The translations under genes and the position numbers were made by a program. A model generated the notes under the pieces. The model had not been told where the DNA came from and ran no database searches. It saw only the letters and a program-made list of their open reading frames with translations. From IMG/VR virus record IMGVR_UViG_3300033144_006416, positions 1-40,288 of that record: a stretch of DNA of 40,288 nucleotides; one strand, written 5' to 3'. This document shows positions 16,343 to 23,290 of the stretch, piece after piece. Every line of letters begins with the position of its first letter. Position 1 is the stretch's first letter. The DNA comes from a virus.

Positions 16343-17418
16343 CGACCCGGCGCTGGTTGAATAGGCAGGTAGGTGGATCTTCAATGCATAGGCGTTTCGC
16401 CCAGCGTGCTATTCAAGCAGGTGTCCCGATAACCGAACCCGACGAACCTACTATCGTGCAAACAATCCCCATTCCTATAGGTGATTCAGTTGACAGCGTG
16501 CGCTTGTACGGATGGCATGATATATACGGCACGTTGCGGTTTATGTCCGCTGACGATCTAGCAGATTTTTACTCCGAGACCGGCGATCCGATGCGGGTGG
16601 AAACGGATTCGCTTTACGGTAATATGATTTCGAAACCTGGAAGCGGCACACTTGGCGATATCTGGTACAGACCGACAAACCTTCCTGAGGGTGAGCTGAA
16701 CTGGAACCAGCCGCGTAATAATACAGCTGTTTCCGTCTGGACTAATGGTTTCGAGGTCCTTACTGAAAGCGCTAGTATGCAGTTGCTTACGGTTAGGTTC
16801 AACCACGGCGGTGACAAAGGTGGAGGCGCGAATTATGCGGAGCTGTCGATAGTTCCTGATCCAACTACAGGATCACCGAACCAGAATAGGCTTGATGCGA
16901 ACCTTCGGTACGTTAATTACGGAGTGACGCAGGACACTGATACCGTAAAGATATACAGGAACTACCCGACGTATGCGGACAACATAGCAGCATACGAGAT
17001 ACGTTTTGAGATCGATGGGGATAACGATAATGCGGTTGCAAAAATATTAAGGCAGGGAGGATCCTGGCAGACGCTGACGGTGTCATCTCCTCCGGGTACT
17101 GACTACTGTGATAATAGTCACTGGGTGATCTTCAACATGTGGTCTGATCCTGATTCTGTAAGTGGAGGCATAACTGCATTATCATACTTCAGGATCAGGA
17201 AAGGGGACGATGAGTCGGCTAGTAGGATTACATACAAGGTCAGCCGTGATGGTGGGAGTAACTGGGCATCTGTCAACGGTGAAGCGCAATCGACATCAGG
17301 GTACTGGTACACGGACGTAGATCTCAGCGGTCAGGGAGCGGGTAGTGAGGTCCTAATCAGGGTGGAGTTAACTTGGCCTGCGTACATCAGAGGAATAGGT
17401 TTAGCTTGGGAGGCATAA
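16339..17418 (+). CDS. Putative tail fibre / receptor-binding protein
   Basis: A 359-residue protein overlaps the hub gene by four bases. After a basic N-terminal 30 residues it is rich in Gly, Asp, Asn, Tyr and Thr and reads as successive beta-sandwich segments (RFEIDGDNDNAVAKILRQGG, YKVSRDGGSNWASVNGE). It is the last large structural gene before the lysis cluster, the usual place for host-recognition proteins. Specificity cannot be predicted. Confidence 0.6.
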   Translation: MTTRRWLNRQVGGSSMHRRFAQRAIQAGVPITEPDEPTIVQTIPIPIGDSVDSVRLYGWHDIYGTLRFMSADDLADFYSETGDPMRVETDSLYGNMISKPGSGTLGDIWYRPTNLPEGELNWNQPRNNTAVSVWTNGFEVLTESASMQLLTVRFNHGGDKGGGANYAELSIVPDPTTGSPNQNRLDANLRYVNYGVTQDTDTVKIYRNYPTYADNIAAYEIRFEIDGDNDNAVAKILRQGGSWQTLTVSSPPGTDYCDNSHWVIFNMWSDPDSVSGGITALSYFRIRKGDDESASRITYKVSRDGGSNWASVNGEAQSTSGYWYTDVDLSGQGAGSEVLIRVELTWPAYIRGIGLAWEA

Positions 17419-17424
17419 CAAAGC

Positions 17425-17691
17425 ATGGCCTCTGAACCGAACAACGGACGGATAGAATCGTTGCAGAAGTTGTATGACCAACTGCGCCAGGATACTCGTG
17501 AGGATATCAAACAGATATTTGATAAGATCGACGAGTTCAAGGATGTTTGTGCGGATACCCGAGTATGCATGGCGAAGAAGACGAGCAGGCATGGGACGTA
17601 CATCAAACTTCTTTGGGGCCTGATGGTTGTCACATGGGCGGGGATTCTTGGAACCGCCTGGTTCGTTATAGAGAATGGTCTAAGCAAGTAG
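17425..17691 (+). CDS. XhlA-like membrane protein (holin-associated)
   Basis: The 88-residue protein has an N-terminal coiled-coil helix (RIESLQKLYDQLRQDTREDI..), two cysteines in VCADTRVC, a basic stretch, and one C-terminal membrane segment (LLWGLMVVTWAGILGTAWFV, about 63-82). This is the layout of haemolysin XhlA-type proteins that work with holins. It lies upstream of the amidase gene, consistent with lysis. A weak ribosome site precedes the ATG. Confidence 0.7.
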   Translation: MASEPNNGRIESLQKLYDQLRQDTREDIKQIFDKIDEFKDVCADTRVCMAKKTSRHGTYIKLLWGLMVVTWAGILGTAWFVIENGLSK

Positions 17692-17705
17692 AAAGGAGAT
17701 CACCC

Positions 17706-18161
17706 ATGACTTTTTTGAGAGCTGACGAGAGGTGCGGCAAGGGGTACTTAGTCGCTGACTACGATAATGTGGTTACTCTTAGCGGTACTTCCGGTACGGT
17801 GCAGACCTTGATCGAGATCGATAACAGGTTTGCTCGGGCTATGCATCACACAGCAGGGCTTGAGGTCGATGTGACTGCTAACGGAGATGGCGCTGCAATT
17901 GTAATCTACCTAAAAGGCAGCTTCGACAAAGTTAACTGGATTGCCTTGTACGTTGTCGAACACGCCGCTCTTGCTTCTGGAGCAGGCAGTGTATTAGTCA
18001 CTTCAACCACCTCAACTGAGACTACGGCTGTAAGTTCGTGCGTAGGAGACGACGGTGCTTTCAGTGCTGGAGCACTCTACCCGTACCTCAAATGGGAGGT
18101 CGGTGAAATCGGGCAGGATAATGCTGCAGGTACCATCGGTGTTGCTGTGATGGGGAGGTAA
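17706..18161 (+). CDS. Small beta-rich virion or cell-surface protein
   Basis: AAAGGAGATCACCC places the start at ATG 17706, giving 151 residues; longer in-frame starts would run into the membrane protein gene. The sequence is beta-rich with many Thr, Ser, Val and Gly (VVTLSGTSGTVQTLIEIDNR, IVIYLKGSFDKVNWIALYVV) and resembles small jelly-roll structural proteins. It lies between two lysis genes. No family is recognised with certainty. Confidence 0.7.
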   Translation: MTFLRADERCGKGYLVADYDNVVTLSGTSGTVQTLIEIDNRFARAMHHTAGLEVDVTANGDGAAIVIYLKGSFDKVNWIALYVVEHAALASGAGSVLVTSTTSTETTAVSSCVGDDGAFSAGALYPYLKWEVGEIGQDNAAGTIGVAVMGR

Positions 18162-18164
18162 CTT

Positions 18165-18650
18165 ATGGGTAAGTGGAACAACCTGATACTTCACCATTCC
18201 GCCTCGTCTTACGGGACAGCTCGCTTGATCAACAAGTGGCACCGCGAGCGAGGATGGTCCGGTATCGGATACCACTTCGTAATCCTCAACGGGAGGCTTA
18301 CGCAGGAGGACTTTCTTGAGCAGCGACGATGTGACGCCATGATAGGGCAGATAGCAACGGGCAGAGAGTTTGATCTAGACCAGTGGGTCGAGGCCAACGA
18401 GGTCGGAGCGCACGCGCTCGGGTTCAACAGGGATTCGGTCGGGGTGTGCATGATACATAGAAACGGTCCGATACCAGTAGCAGTCCTCTCGTCCACGGTC
18501 AGACTCGTTGCGGACCTCACGCGACGGTTGGAGATACCGATCGATAAGGTTCTAGGGCACGGTGAGATAGACTCAAAGAAGGAGCACTGTCCTGGAACGG
18601 ATATGGACCGCTTCAGATGGGATGTAAGATGGATGAGAACCGCTTTGTAG
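18165..18650 (+). CDS. Endolysin: N-acetylmuramoyl-L-alanine amidase (Amidase_2)
   Basis: This 161-residue enzyme cuts the bond between N-acetylmuramic acid and the first peptide residue of peptidoglycan. Expected zinc ligands are H10 in LILHHSA, H132 in VLGHGE and C142 in EHCPG; GIGYHFVI (about 33-40) is the conserved tyrosine region of the T7 lysozyme/PGRP fold. It has no cell-wall-binding domain and no signal peptide, so it should need a holin. GGGGAGG precedes ATG 18165. It shows that the host has peptidoglycan. Confidence 0.92.
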   Translation: MGKWNNLILHHSASSYGTARLINKWHRERGWSGIGYHFVILNGRLTQEDFLEQRRCDAMIGQIATGREFDLDQWVEANEVGAHALGFNRDSVGVCMIHRNGPIPVAVLSSTVRLVADLTRRLEIPIDKVLGHGEIDSKKEHCPGTDMDRFRWDVRWMRTAL

Positions 18651-19195
18651 CCGAACTTGCGGCTGAAGTCAGCAGCAAGGTTAACGTGATCGGGATCGCA
18701 TCGAACCTCATACGGCTTGATCTCGATAATATGGATCCGCAGAGGCGCAAGAACTTTCAAAGGCAGGGATGTTCCGTGTCGTGGAAGGGTTGGAAACGTG
18801 ATGACATCCAGCGCCGAGTTCTTGCAAACTTGCTTGATATAGAACGGGCTACTGCCTCGAAGCACAAACTGCTCGCAGCACAGGGTAAATCTACCGGGAC
18901 AGCGATCGTTGCGTCGGCCGGGAAGAGGGTCCTCAGAACAGGGCTCTCGATACTCGGCGGTGGAGGCGTGGGTCTCGCAGTGCTGTCACCGTTTCTTCCA
19001 CCCTTATGGGCTGGGATAGGTGCCGCACTTTTAGCGAGTGGAGCAGCGGGTGCGGAGAAGGCAGTTCGAGAAGTGAAGAAGGCGAAGGCTGGTGGAGCGA
19101 CGTTGAGTGATCTCCTCAGTGAGATCTGGGACGTTGTTATAGTAGCCTTCAAACTTGTAAAGCAGAAAAAGGAGGACCCCGATGGCGAAGCTTAA
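18617..19195 (+). CDS. Membrane protein, possible holin partner
   Basis: This frame overlaps the amidase end by 34 bases. ATG 18617 gives 192 residues; ATG 18629 (188) is nearly as likely and neither has a strong ribosome site. Residues 1-95 are charged and helical. A Gly/Ala-rich hydrophobic stretch (about 108-145, LSILGGGGVGLAVLSPFLPP then LWAGIGAALLASGAAG) can form one or two membrane helices, followed by a basic region and IWDVVIVAFKLV. Its place suggests a holin or lysis-control function, but no family is recognised. Confidence 0.65.
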   Translation: MGCKMDENRFVAELAAEVSSKVNVIGIASNLIRLDLDNMDPQRRKNFQRQGCSVSWKGWKRDDIQRRVLANLLDIERATASKHKLLAAQGKSTGTAIVASAGKRVLRTGLSILGGGGVGLAVLSPFLPPLWAGIGAALLASGAAGAEKAVREVKKAKAGGATLSDLLSEIWDVVIVAFKLVKQKKEDPDGEA

Positions 19196-19502
19196 AATAT
19201 CAGAAGCACTGCGCGTCGGCAAAGAAGTGAGTGACGTCCCTCAGTCGTTCGTCGACCCAAGCAAGACAGCAAGCAAGTTTCAGGAAGCGCGTGAAGCCGG
19301 ATCCGCGGCAGCGGGCTTGATGGACGATATCGAGGCGATCCAGGCAAACCCTGTCGCGTTCGGTATCGCTACAGCTATCGGAGCTCAGATCGAAACGCTG
19401 CGCGAGTACGCAGGTGCTACGATCGACTTCGATCTGTATGATAGGGATGGAAACCAGATCTTCCCCCAGGCTCCGGAAGCCGTGGAAGAGCCGGTCGGAT
19501 AG
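19182..19502 (+). CDS. Small protein ending the late operon
   Basis: A 106-residue protein starts after AAAAAGGAGGACCCCG and overlaps the preceding gene by 14 bases. It has helical, Ala-rich sequence (KFQEAREAGSAAAGLMDDIE) and an acidic proline-containing end. It is the last rightward gene before the terminator. Function is not recognised. Confidence 0.7.
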   Translation: MAKLKISEALRVGKEVSDVPQSFVDPSKTASKFQEAREAGSAAAGLMDDIEAIQANPVAFGIATAIGAQIETLREYAGATIDFDLYDRDGNQIFPQAPEAVEEPVG

Positions 19503-19534
19503 CCGTCGACCTCCGTCCGTCGTCGGCGTGCAGG

Positions 19535-19576
19535 CGGGTGGGAAGCAAGGCCCGAGCTTTCCCACCCGTTCTTCTT
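19535..19576 (+). terminator. Rho-independent terminator of the late operon
   Basis: CGGGTGGGAA (19535-19544) pairs perfectly with TTCCCACCCG (19559-19568), with further AAGC/GCTT pairing in the loop, and TTCTTCTT follows. It lies 33 bases after the last rightward stop and separates the late genes from the converging leftward polymerase gene. No comparable U-run occurs in the leftward direction. Confidence 0.88.
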
Positions 19577-19663
19577 ATCCACACAGTCGCGATCTAGGAC
19601 CCTTCATTCCGCAGTGCGTTACACCACAGAGTACCCCGTGTCACTAACCACGCTCTACCGATG

Positions 19664-21526
19664 TCATTCCTCCAGCGTCCAGGGTTCCGCCTCAGACCAG
19701 TTCGTTGTGGTGCTTTTCGCTTCAGCACGAACGGGAACGCGGAGCTCCATCAGTTCAACCAACGGCTTCAGTAACGTTTCAAGATCTGTGAAATGTTCCG
19801 GCATGGAGATCACGACCTCATCGTGTATGAACAGTCTGAACGGGGAGTCGAACAGATCTCGCTCAGGCCAGATGACATCGGCCAACGCGACCAGACCAGC
19901 TTTGAAGAAGTCCGATGTTGAGCCCTGGATCAAACTGTTTGTAGCCTTCCAATCGTTGTCCCCATCGTACCTCCGCCTCCTGCCGAACAGGGTTCTTACG
20001 TACCCGCGTCTCCGCATCGTTTGAGCCGCTAAGCGGGTGAACTTCTGCACTGCTGGCAAGGACCTGTGGTACCGTCCGTACAAAGCTTTTGCTTGGTCGT
20101 AGGTTAGCAGGTACTTCTTGCTGTACGTCTTCGCGCCCATCCCGTACAGCATTGCGAAGTTGAGCGTCTTCCCAGTATCCCTGTCCTCGGCGTGTAGCAT
20201 ATCGGTCACGGTCTGGTGGATGTCGAAGGCGGGATCATCGTTGTACGCCTTGATCAAGCGTTCATCCTGGCAATAGTGGACGAACATGCGGTACTCGAAC
20301 TGGCTGTAGTCGATGAATATCATACGCTCATTCGTGTCAACGAGGAACGCTCGCCGGACATCGGGACCGCGCGGTACGTTCTGCATGTTGGGTGCGGAAG
20401 CGGACATCCTACCTGTGACAGTTCCGTTCTGGAAGAACTGCGGGTGCAAACGTCCATCCTTATCGATGAACTTAAGCAGGCCTTCGAAGTACGTCCCCGT
20501 CAACTTCGCGTACTTGCGGTACTTCAGGATGTGCTCCACGAGTGGGTGATCTATTGATCTCAGTGTTTCAGCATCGTACGTTGGGGTCATCACGTACCCC
20601 TTGCCCTTGTGGTACCGCTCAGCGTACTTGCGTTCAAGGCCGAGCTCGAAGGCCCAGAGCTTATCAATCTCCTGCTCAGAAGCAAGGTTGACGGGATGTC
20701 CGGCGATCTCCTCGACCGCATCGAGAGCCTCCTGCATTTTTGTATGCCCTTCTGCTGCTTGCTCTGCCATGTACTCCGTATCGATCTTGGTCCCCATCAG
20801 CTCGGCCGAGGTGATGATGGGCATGAGCTTCATCTCTACCTCGTAGATCGAGATCAACTTCTCATCCCATATCCTCGTGATGTACTGCTTGTACAGCAGC
20901 AACGTTCGGTGAGTATCCCCAGCAGCGTAAGGGCACATGAGGTCGGGTGGGATGTTCAGGTAATTGTCTGTTCTCGCTGCTTTGAGCCACGCCTTAATTC
21001 TGTCCTGCTCCGCGGGTGGCATGTTGAGATCCTTCTTCGCTCGCAGTTTCAGGCTGTGAACACCACGCTTGTCGTTAAGCAGCTGGCTCATGATCATCGT
21101 GTCGTGGACCTGAGAGCATACCTTCCAAACATCGAACGGGCACGTTGGATCTGTGGCGAACATCTCGCCATCGTACTTAGCGTTGTGCATCACAACAGCC
21201 TTTCCCGTGAGCGCTGTTCGCAAGCACCTGAGCACCGCGCCAGGATCCTGGTTCATGTAGTGCCCCTCGGCGAACTCGTACTTCGGCCTCTTCTTTCCCT
21301 GAGGTATCTCAGTTGCTGTGCGGTGCCTGATCGGGATGTACACTCCAACATGAGCGTCGCTGCTCAATGCGATACCACCTATGACGACATCCGGGTCCCA
21401 CGTGTTCAGACCGCTGGTCTCAGTGTCAACCGCAACGATCTCAGCATCGCACACGGACTCGATCAGGACCAACGCCTCATCGAGCGTGTGTGGCATCGCG
21501 TACTTACCTACAGCTTCAGCCACCAT
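19664..21526 (-). CDS. Family A DNA polymerase with 3'-5' exonuclease
   Basis: This 620-residue replicative polymerase starts at ATG 21526 after AAGGAGAATATACG; the longer frame lacks such a site. Proofreading motifs are intact: DTE (D34, E36), HNAKYD (N115, D119) and YAAGD (Y200, D204). Polymerase motif A is DYSQFEYR (D406), motif B is R449-K453-F457-Y461 in RDTGKTLNFAMLYG, and motif C is HDE (568-570). The residue equivalent to E. coli Phe762 is Phe. There is no 5'-nuclease domain. It is the last gene of the leftward replication operon and overlaps the upstream gene by 11 bases. Confidence 0.95.
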   Translation of the reverse strand: MVAEAVGKYAMPHTLDEALVLIESVCDAEIVAVDTETSGLNTWDPDVVIGGIALSSDAHVGVYIPIRHRTATEIPQGKKRPKYEFAEGHYMNQDPGAVLRCLRTALTGKAVVMHNAKYDGEMFATDPTCPFDVWKVCSQVHDTMIMSQLLNDKRGVHSLKLRAKKDLNMPPAEQDRIKAWLKAARTDNYLNIPPDLMCPYAAGDTHRTLLLYKQYITRIWDEKLISIYEVEMKLMPIITSAELMGTKIDTEYMAEQAAEGHTKMQEALDAVEEIAGHPVNLASEQEIDKLWAFELGLERKYAERYHKGKGYVMTPTYDAETLRSIDHPLVEHILKYRKYAKLTGTYFEGLLKFIDKDGRLHPQFFQNGTVTGRMSASAPNMQNVPRGPDVRRAFLVDTNERMIFIDYSQFEYRMFVHYCQDERLIKAYNDDPAFDIHQTVTDMLHAEDRDTGKTLNFAMLYGMGAKTYSKKYLLTYDQAKALYGRYHRSLPAVQKFTRLAAQTMRRRGYVRTLFGRRRRYDGDNDWKATNSLIQGSTSDFFKAGLVALADVIWPERDLFDSPFRLFIHDEVVISMPEHFTDLETLLKPLVELMELRVPVRAEAKSTTTNWSEAEPWTLEE

Positions 21527-22466
21527 CGTATATTCTCCTTCTCTTAATGTCGTTGTACTTACCGACCCATCGAAGCATTGTCTGCAAGTACGAGCAGAGT
21601 TTGACACCTCTAAGCCGTTCCGGAACTGGAGCTAGTTTACTGGCATCAATAGGAGAAGCGTTCGTGTAGCAGTTCGCTCTGAACAGTGATTCAAGGTGCC
21701 AGAACAGGTCGAGCTGTTCGTACGTCTCAGCGATGCTCAACGGACCATCCCACTGCGGAGGGGTTTTTTGAACCGCCTGGGGTGGACTGTTTATCGTCTC
21801 ATGCAACCGCTCAACATCCCCCTCGTAGAGGTGGAGCGATCCAGCGATGTGCGTGTACGTTCCCAGTCCGACATCACACCAGTTCGCCATCACCTGAAGC
21901 AGGAAGCAGAATTGCTCAACATCGTACGTGGTGCCGAGGTACAGATCGTTCGACCTCATGTACGAGATCAGATGCATCTTAGCATCCCTAACCATGAACT
22001 GCAGTAGCACTGTGCATGGGATGTTCGCTTCCTTATCATCCAAACGGGCCTGATCGTTCGGGTTGTAGATCGTCGCTGTTGCTCTGCGTGTTGCTAGATC
22101 CCGGTTGATGTGCTCCGCGATACGGACGAGCTGCGGAGCAAGGCGGGGACCGTAAGCTCCCTCATCGTACCCGTGCCCGTCGAACGTCACGAACGGAGAG
22201 TACCTGCTGTTGTAATGTAGAATTACTTGAGCATTCGCGCCGTGACCGCTGAGGTAGTTCAGCCGCTCGATCGCTGAGAATACTTTGTTGTTGTTGCGAG
22301 CAGTCAGTGTGATTGTTGCGGCAAGCGGGTTCTCGATGGTAAACTTAGCGCCTAGGATCTCCACGTACTTCATCCCGCGAGACGTGATCCAGTCATCATC
22401 GTTTGCTTTGTTGACCAGCTTCATTCCGATGTTAACCATCGCCTCGTTCAATGTTCCGGCTATCAT
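21516..22466 (-). CDS. Thymidylate-synthase-fold enzyme, candidate dCMP hydroxymethylase
   Basis: The 316-residue protein has the thymidylate synthase layout: AIERLNYLSG (E67 as the catalytic Glu), GAYGPRL (about 103-109), catalytic C151 in IPCTVLLQF, RSND (171-174) for phosphate binding, LGTTYD and HIAGSLHLY (H212, Y214). At the place of E. coli Asn177, which selects dUMP, it has Asp182. T4 dCMP hydroxymethylase has Asp at this position. It may therefore make hydroxymethyl-dCMP for modified DNA; a divergent synthase is the alternative. PCT replaces the usual PCH. GGGAGGAGAGC precedes ATG 22466. Confidence 0.78.
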   Translation of the reverse strand: MIAGTLNEAMVNIGMKLVNKANDDDWITSRGMKYVEILGAKFTIENPLAATITLTARNNNKVFSAIERLNYLSGHGANAQVILHYNSRYSPFVTFDGHGYDEGAYGPRLAPQLVRIAEHINRDLATRRATATIYNPNDQARLDDKEANIPCTVLLQFMVRDAKMHLISYMRSNDLYLGTTYDVEQFCFLLQVMANWCDVGLGTYTHIAGSLHLYEGDVERLHETINSPPQAVQKTPPQWDGPLSIAETYEQLDLFWHLESLFRANCYTNASPIDASKLAPVPERLRGVKLCSYLQTMLRWVGKYNDIKRRRIYDGG

Positions 22467-22842
22467 GCTCTCCTCCCTTCATCCTCTTCCGCAGCGTGTG
22501 GATCGCTGCGAGGAACCTTATGTAGTTGATTGTATCCGCGCATTTGCTGATGAACGTGTCCGGGTTATCGCCGGACTCTCCGAAGTCCTCCTGCTCGCAC
22601 ATGGACATCAGCCGCAGAGTGTTCTTCCAGACCTCGTGTAGGTACGACCTCTCCCCGTACAGAGCGTACTGGTATATCGCGATGCCTCCGTCGTTGTACT
22701 GTTCACCTCTGCTACTGAGCAGACGCTGTGCCTCATTTATGACATCATCACAGACTTCCATGAACAGCGCTTCCGCTGTCTCCCGATCGATCGCACTCAG
22801 CCACGTCAGAGCAGCGAGTTCACTCTCCCTCTTTGCTGTCAT
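22432..22842 (-). CDS. Small helical protein, DUF6378/MazG-like pattern
   Basis: The 136-residue, all-helical protein starts at ATG 22842, six bases after AGGAGG; ATG 22848 directly abuts that site and is rejected. Its second half (SSRGEQYNDGGIAIY, then a W..TLRL helix, then DTFISKCADTINYIRFLAAI) resembles phage DUF6378 proteins, relatives of all-alpha NTP pyrophosphatases. The metal-binding acidic motif is not fully evident. It overlaps both neighbours, between nucleotide-metabolism genes, so a role in nucleotide pool handling is plausible. Confidence 0.65.
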   Translation of the reverse strand: MTAKRESELAALTWLSAIDRETAEALFMEVCDDVINEAQRLLSSRGEQYNDGGIAIYQYALYGERSYLHEVWKNTLRLMSMCEQEDFGESGDNPDTFISKCADTINYIRFLAAIHTLRKRMKGGEHDSRNIERGDG

Positions 22843-23290
22843 ATCCATCCTCCTGTCTCTTAATGTTCACCGCCATCTTCTCACCGTAGATCCTGCGCAT
22901 ATCGCAAGGGCTTATTCCCCACAGAAGCATGAGCGCAACCAGGAAATGAAGCAGATCGATGACCTCGTACTGGATCTCCTTCACGCGTTCGTTGCCGTTA
23001 TCTACATACCCCAGGTCCTTGACCATCTGCCGGGTGTACTTCTTCCAGTGCTTCCAAGGTAGGTGTTCCCTGATCTCCTCGACCTCGTTGCTGATGCATG
23101 CAAGCAATTCCTGCGTCATCCTCGTTCTCCTGCACCCAGCGATGAGTGGTGCTTTTATAATACCAAGCTGTCGCCAGTCAGGCCATGTTAGATGTTCCAG
23201 CCTTTCCTGCAGCAGGAATAGATGCTCCATATCAACCACGTCTATCGGCTCTACCCCATCGACTTCTCGGCATACGTCCTTGTTCTTCAT
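22820..23290 (-). CDS. All-alpha NTP pyrophosphatase (dimeric dUTPase/dCTPase-like)
   Basis: This 156-residue protein carries the two metal-binding signatures of the dimeric dUTPase / MazG group: NEVEEIRE (E69, E72, 68-75) and YEVIDLLHFLVAL (E109, D112), followed by a helix ending MRRIYGEKMAVNIKRQEDGY. Family members hydrolyse dUTP or dCTP to the monophosphate. Next to the TS-fold enzyme it would supply dUMP or dCMP; T4 gp56 is a dCTPase-dUTPase paired with dCMP hydroxymethylase. Its ATG follows the previous stop directly (TAAATG). Confidence 0.82.
   Translation of the reverse strand: MKNKDVCREVDGVEPIDVVDMEHLFLLQERLEHLTWPDWRQLGIIKAPLIAGCRRTRMTQELLACISNEVEEIREHLPWKHWKKYTRQMVKDLGYVDNGNERVKEIQYEVIDLLHFLVALMLLWGISPCDMRRIYGEKMAVNIKRQEDGYDSKEGE

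Noticed and set aside
20609-21547. Rightward 312-codon open frame
   Set aside because: It lies opposite the DNA polymerase gene, whose motifs are unmistakable, and has no ribosome site.
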